This document shows, piece by piece, positions 1 to 8,231 of a stretch of DNA of 54,312 nucleotides. Below the pieces are notes generated by a model. It worked only from the letters and a program-made list of their open reading frames with translations. It ran no database searches and was not told where the DNA came from. Numbering within the stretch: position 1 is the first letter of the stretch; every line of letters begins with the position of its first letter. This stretch comes from Planctomycetota bacterium (GTDB taxonomy: Bacteria; Planctomycetota; Phycisphaerae; Phycisphaerales; UBA1924): the NCBI GenBank assembly GCA_003696675.1, contig RFGH01000121.1:1-54312 (forward strand), written 5' to 3'. A program made the position numbers and the translations under genes.

Positions 1-122
1 GGGTCGGGGCGTGCGGGGGTGCGGGTGAGGTCGTGGCCGCAGGATGTGCAGGCGTGGTGGACGGGCACGCCTTCAGGATACGGATTCCGGGCGTGGAGGT
101 TTCGGTGGGCGAAGAATCGGGG

Positions 123-1238
123 ATGGACTGGCGTGATGCGAGGCGGGTGGTGGTGAAGGTGGGCAGCGCGGTTGTTGCGCCGGGCGGGGTGGTGGATCCG
201 GCGGCGATCGGGGCGATCGCGGACGAGTTGGCCGGGCTGGCGAAGGCGGGCGTGGGTGTGGCGCTGGTGTCGTCGGGCGCGGTGGCGTCGGGGTTCCGGG
301 CATTGGGGCTGGGGGCGATGCCGAAGAACATCCGCGAGAAGCAGGCGGCGGCCGCGATCGGGCAGCCGGCGTTGATGCGGATGTATGTCGAGCGGCTGGC
401 GACACACGGGGTGACCGGCGCGCAGGTGCTGCTGACGGCGGACGACTTCGGGCATCGCGAGCGGTTTCTGAACGCGCGGCACACACTGGAGACGCTGATG
501 GGCGCGGGGGTGGTGCCGATCGTGAACGAGAACGACTCGGTGGTGTTCGACGAGATCAAGCTGGGGGACAACGATCGGCTGAGCGCGTTGGTGGCGTCGG
601 TGGTGGATGCGGATGTGCTGGTGCTGCTGAGTGTCGCGCCCGGATTGATGGATATGGCGTCGGGCGAGGTCATCCCGCGGGTGGCGAGCGTGGCGGAAGC
701 GCGGGGGTTTGTGGATGCCTCGCAATCGTCGGGGGTGGGCACGGGCGGCATGGGCACGAAGCTGGACGCGGCCCAGATCGCGGTCGAGCACGGCATCCCG
801 GTGGTGCTGACGCGCGGGCCGACGCCGGCCACACCGGATCCGGTGGGTCGGGCGTTGCGGGGCGAGGCGGTGGGGACGGTGTTCGAGCCGGGCCCGGGCG
901 GCGGAGCGGCGCGGAAGTCGTGGATCGCGCACGCGGCCGGCGTGAAGGGGACGCTGGTGGTGGACGCCGGCGCGGTGCGGGCGTTGCGGGAGCGCGGCGC
1001 GAGCCTGCTGCCGGGCGGGATCGTGCGGGTGGAGGGGCGTTTCGAGGCGGGCGCGGCGGTGGAGATCGTGGCGGAGGACGGCACGCGGATCGCGCGGGGA
1101 TTGGTTTCGTACTCGGCCTCTGAGATCGGGCGGATCCGTGGGGCGAAGAGTGAGCGTATCGCGGAGGTTCTTGGGTACGCGTATGCGGACGAGGTCGTGC
1201 ACCGTGACGACATGCGGCTGATGGGAGGCGGGGCGTGA
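123..1238 (+). CDS. proB: Glutamate 5-kinase
   Basis: Phosphorylates L-glutamate to gamma-glutamyl phosphate, the first step of proline synthesis, in the cytoplasm. The protein has 371 residues, the usual size for the two-domain form. An amino-acid kinase domain fills about residues 8-255, with KVGSAVV near residue 12, SSGAV at 50-54, a VNENDSV glutamate-site motif and LGDNDRLSA after it. A PUA domain follows (about 275-355), with LLPGGI at its start. I place the start at the ATG at 123. An in-frame start at 33 would add 30 residues unlike the family, although no strong Shine-Dalgarno precedes 123. The gene overlaps proA by 4 bases (GTGA), so the two are probably translationally coupled. Family assignment is firm; the start is moderately sure. 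Confidence 0.95.
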   Translation: MDWRDARRVVVKVGSAVVAPGGVVDPAAIGAIADELAGLAKAGVGVALVSSGAVASGFRALGLGAMPKNIREKQAAAAIGQPALMRMYVERLATHGVTGAQVLLTADDFGHRERFLNARHTLETLMGAGVVPIVNENDSVVFDEIKLGDNDRLSALVASVVDADVLVLLSVAPGLMDMASGEVIPRVASVAEARGFVDASQSSGVGTGGMGTKLDAAQIAVEHGIPVVLTRGPTPATPDPVGRALRGEAVGTVFEPGPGGGAARKSWIAHAAGVKGTLVVDAGAVRALRERGASLLPGGIVRVEGRFEAGAAVEIVAEDGTRIARGLVSYSASEIGRIRGAKSERIAEVLGYAYADEVVHRDDMRLMGGGA

Positions 1239-2485
1239 CGATTGTGGCGGTGGCAAAGAAAGCGCGGGAGGCGTCGCGTCGGGTCGCGGACCTGCCTGGC
1301 TCGGTACGCAACGCCGTGCTGCTGGATCTGGCGGACCGGATCGCAGGGCGAGAGACGGAGATTCTGACGGCCAATTCCGAGGACATGAAGGCGGCGGAGG
1401 CCGCGGGCGTGGATGCGCCGAAACTGAAACGGTTGAAGCTCACGCCCGAAGGTTTGAGGCAGATGCGCGAGGGCCTGCGGCAGATCGCGGGATTGCCGGA
1501 CCCGGTGGGGCAGGTGACGCGGTCGTACACCGTGCCGAGCGGGCTGAAGGTGGAGAAAGTTCGGACGCCGCTGGGTGTGATCGCGATGATCTACGAGGCG
1601 CGCCCGGGCGTGACGATCGACGCGTTCGCGTTGTGCTTCAAGGCGGGCAACGCGTGCCTGCTCAAGGGGGGCAAGGAGGCGGATCGGTCGAACCGGCTGC
1701 TGGCGTCGATCGCGCGGGAATCGCTCGATGCGAACGGCGCCCCGGCGGACGCGATGCACGCGATCACCTCATCGGACCGCGAAGAGCTGAAGACGATGCT
1801 GACGCTGTCGGACGACATCGACCTGGTGATCCCCCGGGGCGGGGCGGGGCTGATCCGGTTTGTGCACGAGCACTCACGCATCCCGACGATCCAGCACTTC
1901 CACGGCGTGTGCCATGTTTTTGTGGACAAGGGGGCGGATCTGGAGAAGGCGCTCGAGATCGTCGCGACCGGGAAGACGAGTGCGCCTGCGACGTGTAATA
2001 CGACGGAGTGCGTGCTGGTGCACAAGGACGTGGCCGAGGCGTTCCTGCCGCGGCTGATCGAGCGGGCTGGGAAGGATGGCGTTGAGATACGGGGTGACGA
2101 GTCGTTTGTCGGGGCCGCGAAGGGTGCGGCCCATGTCCGGTCAGCGACCGATGCGGACTGGGGAACCGAGTATCTGGATCTGATCTTGGCGGCCAGGGTC
2201 GTCGACTCGTTCGACGACGCGGTGGCGCACATAGGGCGGTATTCGTCCGGGCATACCGAGGCGATCGTGACCGAGGACAATGCGACGGCCGAGGATTTTT
2301 GTCGCCGGGTACGGTCGTCGTGCGTGCTTGTGAACGCGTCGACGCGGTTCAACGACGGGTTCCAGCTCGGGCTGGGCGCGGAGATCGGGATCTCAACCAG
2401 CCGCATCCATGCGTACGGGCCGATGGGGCTGGAGGGGCTGACGATCGAGCGGTTTGTGGTGCGGGGCGACGGTCAGACGCGGTGA
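1235..2485 (+). CDS. proA: Gamma-glutamyl phosphate reductase
   Basis: NADPH-dependent reductase that turns gamma-glutamyl phosphate, made by the adjacent ProB, into glutamate-5-semialdehyde. The 416-residue length matches the family. It has the aldehyde-dehydrogenase-like fold: FKAGNACLLKGGKEA in the nucleotide-binding part, IPRGGAGLI, and the catalytic-cysteine segment APATCNTTECVLVH in the middle of the protein. The C-terminus contains RFNDGFQLGLGAEIGIST, typical of ProA. The start is a GTG inside the proB stop, giving a two-gene proBA operon. proC is not in the window. The next gene converges from the other strand six bases after the stop. Confidence 0.96.
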   Translation: MTIVAVAKKAREASRRVADLPGSVRNAVLLDLADRIAGRETEILTANSEDMKAAEAAGVDAPKLKRLKLTPEGLRQMREGLRQIAGLPDPVGQVTRSYTVPSGLKVEKVRTPLGVIAMIYEARPGVTIDAFALCFKAGNACLLKGGKEADRSNRLLASIARESLDANGAPADAMHAITSSDREELKTMLTLSDDIDLVIPRGGAGLIRFVHEHSRIPTIQHFHGVCHVFVDKGADLEKALEIVATGKTSAPATCNTTECVLVHKDVAEAFLPRLIERAGKDGVEIRGDESFVGAAKGAAHVRSATDADWGTEYLDLILAARVVDSFDDAVAHIGRYSSGHTEAIVTEDNATAEDFCRRVRSSCVLVNASTRFNDGFQLGLGAEIGISTSRIHAYGPMGLEGLTIERFVVRGDGQTR

Positions 2486-2491
2486 CGCGTC

Positions 2492-4016
2492 TTATGGACA
2501 GCCCGCGTTGTAGAGGTTGATGTAGGCCATCAGGTCGAAGACCTTGAGCGTGCCGAAGGGTTCGGCGAGGTCGGCGGCAGCATCGCCCGCGTTGTAGCGG
2601 TCGAGGTACGCGGCCACATCGAAGAAGGTGAGCTGGCCGAAGGGGGTCGCCAGGTCGGCGGCGGTGCAGCCGGTGACGGTGAAGCGGATCTGCATGAGTG
2701 CGTTGGGGCGGGCGGGGTCGTTGCTGGTGACGAGCAGGGGGACGGACTGCTGGCCGCCGCTGGGCCAGGCGGTGGTGTCGAGGGTGAAGGCGTGGGTGTT
2801 GGCGGGCTGGCCTGCGTCGGCTTCGAAGGGGCCGGTCGGGGGCGTGAGGGCGGCGCTCGCGGAGAAGTCGTAGAGACCGGGTTGATGCCGGTCTCGCCCC
2901 AGAGGCTGGTGTCGCCCGCATTGCGGATGTCCACCGTGAAGGCGTGCGCGTCGGTGAAGGGGACATTGCCGAGGTCGATGACCGGCTGGTCGATGCCGAG
3001 CCGCCCGGGCATCGCGAGGTCGAGGAAGACGGGGATGTGCCCGCCGTCGAGGGCCATATCGACGATGGCCTGGGCGATGACGGGGCCGACCATGGCGTTG
3101 GTCGCGATGTTCAGGAAGCCGTTGAACGAGGAGCCGTCGTTGCCCCAGGCGCGGTAGGAGTGGTTGCTGTCTTCGAAGAAGCGGAGATCCCACGGGCGGG
3201 GGTAGTCGCTGATGTAGTCCATGCCCTGGGCGTCGACGAGCGAAGGCGAGAGCAGGACCTGATCGAAGCGGTCGTCCATGCCGGATGAGTTGTTGGAATC
3301 CTGGGTGTGGATGTTGCGGTAGACGATGTTGTTGTTCCAGTCGCCGCCGCGGTTGATGGGGTCGCGCAGGACGCCGGTGTTGTAGGGTTCGCCGACCATC
3401 TGGATGTACGAGGGATCGGAGGAGCGCTGCAGGTTGAAGTCGGCCCCGACGATCGCGTGACGCCCGGCCGGCAGTGCGGCGATGTCGGCGGAGAGGTTGA
3501 CGGACTCGTTGAATCGGCGGATGTCGTCGTTCGGGTCGCCGTGGAAGGCCTTGAAAAGGATGGGATAGATCGAGATGAGCGACTCGGGCTCGGGGTAGCC
3601 GGCGGGCGCCATGTCGTAGCGGACGATGTTGCGCGGATGGTTGGGGAACGGGCCGCCCTGGGCGACGAGCGTGTGGTTGACAAGCGTCAGGCGGCTGGGC
3701 GATAGACGAGCGCAGTCGAGAGGCTGCCGCTGGAGTAGCAGGGGGCGCGGGCCCAATCGCCGGGTGAGCCGGGGGCGTTGTTGAGGGCGTCGACCATGGC
3801 GTTGACCGCGCCGAGGGAGGTCATTTCCTGCAGGCAGATGACATCCGGGGCGAAGGACTTGCCTTCCCACTGGCCGTAGACAACGGTGCCGATCTCGGCG
3901 GCCCGGTCGCCGCCGTAATAGGTGATGTTCCAGGTCGCCACCCGCAGCCCGTCGGACGCGTGGGCGAGCGACGCGAGCGTCACGGCGGCGAGGGCGGCAA
4001 AGAAGCGAGGTGTCAT
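2492..4016 (-). pseudogene. Secreted endonuclease/exonuclease/phosphatase-dockerin protein, two frameshifts
   Basis: The coding signal runs through three successive minus-strand frames: about 4016-3697, 3697-2880 and 2880-2492. The first segment carries a signal peptide (ends near AHAS, residue 21), then VATWNITYY and ICLQEM. The second has VGADFNLQ, FDQVLLS and a late SNHSYRAWGND. Together these form the metal-dependent endonuclease/exonuclease/phosphatase fold. An Ig-like stretch (IDLGNVPF...) follows, and a GC-type dockerin anchor closes the protein, with two ADLA-PFG-L-FFD repeats ending in NAGCP. Restoring one C (minus strand) in each of two CCC runs, at 3697-3699 and 2879-2881, recovers one continuous reading frame of about 508 residues. 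The two lesions are alike, so I cannot tell a real pseudogene from homopolymer sequencing errors. Confidence 0.8.
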
Positions 4017-4089
4017 GGGTCGGGCCTCGATCGGGTGGATCGAGAAGGTAGCGGGCCGCCCGGCGGCGGCGGATGAAGATTGTGCAAAG

Positions 4090-4152
4090 TCAGCCGAGCC
4101 CGCACTCGGGGCAGGGGGCGTCGGGGGTGAGGCCCTCGCGGGGGTAGCGATC
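4090..4152 (-). pseudogene. 20-codon in-frame tail with CPECG zinc-ribbon motif
   Basis: Directly after the TGA of the nuclease gene at 4153, the same reading frame continues for 20 codons to a second TGA. It reads like the end of a protein: RYPREGLTP, then CPECGLG. The CPxCG knuckle and proline-rich style fit planctomycete zinc-ribbon tails rather than random DNA. I infer either the 3' remnant of an earlier gene displaced by the AT-richer nuclease gene, or a possible readthrough extension. A single 20-codon stretch is weak evidence. Confidence 0.3.
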
Positions 4153-5028
4153 TCAGGATTCTGCGTAAGCCACAGATGCTTGGATTAGCTCGCGGAAATC
4201 GGCGACATGGTCTTCGATGACCTTGCTGTCGATCAAGAGACGCAAAAACCGGCGTCCCGACTCAACTGGGATGTCCAGATTCTCGAACCGTTGTTTCCAT
4301 TCCTCCGAGTTGCTTTCGGGCAGCTCAACGAGGAGTCTGAAGAGACTCTTCTTGACATGGAAATGGATGAAGTTCCGTGATCGCGTAGAGTCGGCGAGGC
4401 CAATGTAGGACTTATTGTAGTTCAGCCGATAGGGCTGTGTTCCGAACTGATTGACCAACTCAAGTATCCGGTCGCAGATCGTGACCTTGGCTTGGCCCAC
4501 TTTCTTTGTCCAGTACTCCCGATCTGTTTGCGCCGCTTCGATTTCAGACTCATCATCTCTCCGCAATGAGACGCGGTCTACAACCTTGACAAAGTTCAAA
4601 ATCACCTCGTCTTTATGGAGCATCGCTGAAAGCTGGATGGCGATGAGCGGGATCTGTCCATTGAAGAGACTCAGGATGTTCAGAAAGCGGCTGGTGATGT
4701 CTTCGGCGATTAATACCGCGCAGTGGTCGTACTGTGGATAGCGTCGTCTCTCGACATCCCAATACTCGATGCATCGGATGATGTGGCGTTCGTCAGTCGA
4801 TCCGAGCTGAATCTCGACCTCGTAGCGTCGGTCCTCAGTTGCATCGCCCAAAAGCAGATCGAGGCGTCCGCCCGAGTCCTGCTTGCGCTCCCGCTGAATC
4901 AGAAAAAGATCCCCCAGTCCGAGGATCGATGGGTCGTTGGCGATCTGGCTCTGGAGCCATTGTTCCGTTAGATCCGGATGGCTTCTAAGCGAGAGAGGTT
5001 GGTGCTTGGCGAGCGGGTATTGAGGCAT
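4153..5028 (-). CDS. PD-(D/E)XK-like nuclease-fold protein, probably acquired
   Basis: A 291-residue cytoplasmic protein. Residues about 40-80 carry a possible PD-(D/E)XK core: GGRLDLLLGD, then RYEVEIQLG (E-x-Q in place of the usual E-x-K), then HIIRCIEYWDVERRRYPQYD. The second half is helical with many charged residues and a basic segment ending in ELIQASVAYAES. No partner methylase or other defence gene is adjacent. Codon use and base composition are clearly more AT-rich than both neighbours, which suggests horizontal acquisition. A TAGACT -10 box lies 5 bases before the ATG, overlapping the mqnE stop, so the gene probably has its own leaderless transcript. The role is unknown; defence or DNA repair would be typical of the fold. 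Confidence 0.7.
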   Translation of the reverse strand: MPQYPLAKHQPLSLRSHPDLTEQWLQSQIANDPSILGLGDLFLIQRERKQDSGGRLDLLLGDATEDRRYEVEIQLGSTDERHIIRCIEYWDVERRRYPQYDHCAVLIAEDITSRFLNILSLFNGQIPLIAIQLSAMLHKDEVILNFVKVVDRVSLRRDDESEIEAAQTDREYWTKKVGQAKVTICDRILELVNQFGTQPYRLNYNKSYIGLADSTRSRNFIHFHVKKSLFRLLVELPESNSEEWKQRFENLDIPVESGRRFLRLLIDSKVIEDHVADFRELIQASVAYAES

Positions 5029-5031
5029 CCC

Positions 5032-6351
5032 TTAGTCTACCACCCGCCAGTCCTTCCCATCCCGCACCACGCGCCGGTACAGGGTGTCCCGTTCCACCGG
5101 CTCGAAGCCCGCCTCGCGGATCGCCCGCTTGAGATCGGTGACGGACTTCTCCTGGTGCGTCGAGGAGCCGCCGACCTTGGTGATGTCGTACCAGACGACG
5201 GTGCCGTCGATGTCGTCGGCCCCGGCCTCGAGCATGAGCTGGGCCATCGGCAGGGTCTGCATGATCCAGAACGCCTTCACATGCGGGAAGTTGTCGAGCA
5301 TGAGGCGCGCGACGGCGATGGTGCGGAGGTTTTCCAGCCCGGTCGGGCCGGGCAGGTGCTCAAGCTCGGAGCCGTCGGGGAAGAAGGGCAGGGGGATGAT
5401 GGTCTGGTAGTAGCCACCTCGGGAAGACATCGCTGGGGTGGGCAGCTTCGCGTTCTCGCCCGATAGCGTGATCACGGGATCGGTGATGTTCGCGGTCTGC
5501 GTGATGCCCTCAGCCACGAAGCCGTCCGGATCGCCCGTGTAGCCAAGCCGGGCCAGCGCCTTGTCCTGGCTGCGGCGGAGGATCTCAAGGTGGTTCAGCC
5601 GCTCGCGCCGCCCGTCGATGTGGCCGTAGAGCATGGTGCAGTTGGAGTTGAGCCCGAGCTCGTGGGCGACGAGGTGGACATCGAGCCACTCGTCGGAGCC
5701 GATCTTGGTCTTCCAGGCTTCCTTCTGGATGCGGTCGTCGAAGACCTCGGCGCCGCCGCCCGGCAGCGAGCCCAGCCCGGCCTCCATCAGCCGCTGCAGC
5801 ACCCAGCGCACGCCGGACTGCGGGTCGTCGCGCTTGTAGACCTTGGCGATGCGGGCGAGGTGGACGAGTTCCACGGCCGTGAAGGCCTTGAGGTGCAGCC
5901 CGGGCGCGACTTCGTGGATCGCGCGGAGCATGTCGGTGTAGTACTCGAACGGCAGGTATGGGTTCAGCCCGCCGACGATGTGCATCTCGGTGGCGCCGAG
6001 TTCCACAGCCTTCTTTGCTTCGTCCTTGATGTAATCCAGATCGCGGGTGTAGGCCCCGTCGTCGCCCTTCTTGCGGTAGAACTCGCAGAACTTGCAGGAC
6101 AGCGCGCACACATTCGAGTAGTTCAGATGCTTGTTGATGTTGTAGTAGGCGACATCGCCGTGCATGCGTCGGCGGACGAAGTCGGCCAGCGCGATGACGC
6201 CCCAGATGTCGGTCGTGCCGTAGAGCACCGCCCCGTCGTCGAGGCTCAGGCGCTTGCCGGCGAGCACCTTGGCGCGGATCGGCTCGAGGCGCGGGTCGGC
6301 GCCGGGGGCTCGGGCGGGAGAGGCGGGATGGGTCGCGGTCAAGGTCGTCAT
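5032..6351 (-). CDS. mqnE: Aminofutalosine synthase (radical SAM)
   Basis: Radical SAM enzyme of the futalosine route to menaquinone. It joins the product of MqnA to S-adenosylmethionine to give aminofutalosine. In the 439-residue product the cluster cysteines are C82, C86 and C89 (VCALSCKFCEFYR). MqnE rather than MqnC is indicated by GATEMHIVGGLNP, KAFTAVELVH, the LPGGGAEVF motif and TMLYGHIDG. The first ATG (6351) is preferred; a TTG at 6372 would add seven residues, and neither has a good Shine-Dalgarno. No other mqn gene is in the window. The gene implies that this organism makes menaquinone by the futalosine route, which fits the nuoH gene further on. Confidence 0.9.
   Translation of the reverse strand: MTTLTATHPASPARAPGADPRLEPIRAKVLAGKRLSLDDGAVLYGTTDIWGVIALADFVRRRMHGDVAYYNINKHLNYSNVCALSCKFCEFYRKKGDDGAYTRDLDYIKDEAKKAVELGATEMHIVGGLNPYLPFEYYTDMLRAIHEVAPGLHLKAFTAVELVHLARIAKVYKRDDPQSGVRWVLQRLMEAGLGSLPGGGAEVFDDRIQKEAWKTKIGSDEWLDVHLVAHELGLNSNCTMLYGHIDGRRERLNHLEILRRSQDKALARLGYTGDPDGFVAEGITQTANITDPVITLSGENAKLPTPAMSSRGGYYQTIIPLPFFPDGSELEHLPGPTGLENLRTIAVARLMLDNFPHVKAFWIMQTLPMAQLMLEAGADDIDGTVVWYDITKVGGSSTHQEKSVTDLKRAIREAGFEPVERDTLYRRVVRDGKDWRVVD
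5034..5039 (-). promoter_or_regulatory. -10 box (TAGACT) of the nuclease gene
   Basis: TAGACT on the minus strand, followed by AAGGG and then the ATG at 5028. The box overlaps the stop codon of mqnE. With initiation 6-8 bases downstream, the mRNA would begin at or next to the start codon. No clear -35 is visible. Confidence 0.45.
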
Positions 6352-6458
6352 GGCCCATGATTGTACGCTCAATCGATGTCAGATTTCAGGAATCTTTGAA
6401 AATAGATCGCCCGGCGGGTCCGTTTAGAGCCTCCCGAGCGGGTATCCTCGCGGTCCCG

Positions 6459-8009
6459 ATGGCCGACCAGCGTCGAAAGCCCGGAATCGCGTGGCCCGTA
6501 GGGCACCTGTTGGCGCTGGCCCCGCTGGATGTCTGGTTCCGCCTGATCCTTGGGTCGGGGGTCCGGCCCCGGTATTGGCTGCGGCTGGCGGGGTGCCTGG
6601 CGACAAGCTGGGTGGGCACGGTGGTGACAGCGCCGGAGCGGCTGGCGATGGCCGTGGTCCGGCGCCGGCGTTTCGGCGGACGACAACCCGTCTTCAAGCA
6701 CGCCCCGGGCGTGGTCGTGGTGCTCGGCTACTTCCGTTCGGGCACGACCCATCTTCACAACCTGCTGGCGTGCAACCCGCGGGTGGTCACGCCGCGGTGG
6801 TATCAGTGCCTCGCCGGGCAGGGCTGGTGGTTGAGTTGGGGCGTGGTGCGGTTCATGCTGACGCCGTTCCTGGGCCAGACCCGCCCGCAGGACGGGGTGG
6901 GCTTTGGCGGCGGCTGGCCCGCGGAGGACGACTTCGCGCTGGCGTCGTGGGGCCTTGCGTCCAGCCTGCCGGGAAGGTTTGTGTTGCCGGATCAGTGGGA
7001 CCGCTGGCGGCGGTGGCACACGCTGGAAGGTCTGGGCGATGCGGACCTGAGCCGGTGGCGGTCGCTCACGGCCATGTTCTGCTGGAAGGTCACGCGGTGG
7101 GGGGTCTGGCGCGGGCGGGTGCGGGTGCTGGTGCTCAAGTCGCCCAGCCACACGGCCCGGGTGGCGGAACTCGACCGGCTCTTCGGGGGGAATGTCCGCT
7201 TCGTCAAGATCGAGCGGGACTGCGCCGCGGTGGTGCGGTCCAACCTGAAGATGCACGCGGCGCTGGCATCGCACACCTTGCAGGACCTGCCGGACGAGGC
7301 GGAGTTACGGACCAGGATCGAGCGCGAACTGGACGAGACCGAGGCGAAATGTGCTCGTGAGCTGGCGGCGATCGAGCCTTCGCGCGTGGTGCGGGTGGCA
7401 TACGACGATTTGGTTCGTGACCCGGTGGGCGAGATGGAACGGGTCGGCGCGGCCTTGGGGCTCGCCTGGGACGATGCGGCGCGGCGGTCGGTGGTGGGCT
7501 ACCTGCACCGCGTGGGGCGGTACCGCGGCGAGGAGTCGGTCGCGGCTTTGCCGCCGGACCCGGAGCCGTTGGCGGGGGTGCGTCGGACGGGGCTGGGCAT
7601 CGCCGTCGGCGTGATGGTCGCGTTCGCGTGCGCCGGGGTATGGCTGGGGCTGGTATGGGCGACCAAGCACACGCTGGGCTGGAACACGCGTCTGGACGGG
7701 CTGGTCTGGCTGACCGGAGGGCTGGTCGGCGTCGCCATGGTCCGGGCGGCCCGGGTGGGGTCGATCTGGCTCGGGCTGGTCGCGGGCGGGCTGACGCTGG
7801 CGGTGTTCTGGGGGACGACCTTCCCCATCGAGGTCATCACCGACAACTGGTGGGGCGGCTTGGGGCACCCCGAAGAATGGTGGTACCACAACCGCAAGGG
7901 GGCGATCGCCGGGGTGACTCATTCGCGGGCGATCCTCTTTACAGTCTTGGCGTTGGTGACCGCCTGGCGGCACGGCACGCGGACGACCCCCCGGGCACCG
8001 GGGGGATGA
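6459..8009 (+). CDS. Sulfotransferase-family protein with C-terminal membrane domain
   Basis: The 516-residue protein has two parts. Residues about 85-370 are a PAPS-dependent sulfotransferase-type domain. RSGTT at residues 93-97 is the 5'-phosphosulfate loop, VLKSPSHTARV follows, and ERDCAAVVRSNLKMH looks like the 3'-phosphate site. From about residue 395 to the end there are three or four hydrophobic segments (GIAVGVMVAFACAGVWLGL, LVWLTGGLVGVAMV, LGLVAGGLTLAVFWG, AILFTVLALV). A fused membrane module is unusual for this family. The ATG at 6459 is chosen because the earlier in-frame sequence reads as non-coding. A possible TATCCT -10 box at 6443-6448 lies 10 bases before it. The substrate is unknown, perhaps a membrane-associated glycan or lipid. 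Confidence 0.8.
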   Translation: MADQRRKPGIAWPVGHLLALAPLDVWFRLILGSGVRPRYWLRLAGCLATSWVGTVVTAPERLAMAVVRRRRFGGRQPVFKHAPGVVVVLGYFRSGTTHLHNLLACNPRVVTPRWYQCLAGQGWWLSWGVVRFMLTPFLGQTRPQDGVGFGGGWPAEDDFALASWGLASSLPGRFVLPDQWDRWRRWHTLEGLGDADLSRWRSLTAMFCWKVTRWGVWRGRVRVLVLKSPSHTARVAELDRLFGGNVRFVKIERDCAAVVRSNLKMHAALASHTLQDLPDEAELRTRIERELDETEAKCARELAAIEPSRVVRVAYDDLVRDPVGEMERVGAALGLAWDDAARRSVVGYLHRVGRYRGEESVAALPPDPEPLAGVRRTGLGIAVGVMVAFACAGVWLGLVWATKHTLGWNTRLDGLVWLTGGLVGVAMVRAARVGSIWLGLVAGGLTLAVFWGTTFPIEVITDNWWGGLGHPEEWWYHNRKGAIAGVTHSRAILFTVLALVTAWRHGTRTTPRAPGG

Positions 8010-8059
8010 GTGCCGGTTGGGGGTCTCCGCGCGGGCTGAAGCGCGCGGCTCGTCGGGGG

Positions 8060-8076
8060 CCTGCCAGTCTGGCAGG
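8060..8076 (+). promoter_or_regulatory. Perfect palindrome upstream of dnaK, probable activator site
   Basis: CCTGCCAG-T-CTGGCAGG is an exact 8-base inverted repeat with a one-base centre. It lies about 115 bases before the predicted start of transcription from the sigma-54 promoter at 8157. This is the position expected for an enhancer-binding protein. It is not the CIRCE or HAIR element usual for heat-shock genes. Confidence 0.6.
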
Positions 8077-8156
8077 ACTCGATGGGCGGGTGCTGGGATC
8101 GGCGGGCGGCCTATCGGGAAGGGGGCATTGGCCGACCGTGGTCGAGGTCGGGGGAC

Positions 8157-8172
8157 TGGCACGGTGGTTGCA
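8157..8172 (+). promoter_or_regulatory. Sigma-54 promoter of dnaK
   Basis: TGGCACG, four bases, then TTGCA: a full match to the -24/-12 consensus, with GG (8158-8159) and GC (8170-8171) ten bases apart. Transcription should begin near 8183, leaving a leader of about 49 bases with a strong Shine-Dalgarno before the ATG at 8232. sigma-54 promoters need an ATP-driven activator, consistent with the palindrome at 8060-8076. Confidence 0.7.
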
Positions 8173-8231
8173 GCGGAAGAACTGAGCTGTCCGCCCCGGT
8201 GGAGTGGGTGGGTGGCGGAAGGAGGCTCGGA

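Noticed and set aside
33-122. Upstream extension of proB to position 33
   Set aside because: The extra 30 residues do not match the family and lack a Shine-Dalgarno.
1-125. A minus-strand open reading with CTSCGHDL that runs off the left edge
   Set aside because: It has no visible start, overlaps the proB start antisense, and the motif is only half a zinc knuckle. It could be the end of a gene outside the window, but it cannot be supported here.
8082-8231. 50-codon N-terminal extension of DnaK
   Set aside because: It covers the sigma-54 promoter and its sequence is not Hsp70-like; GGAGG marks the start at 8232.
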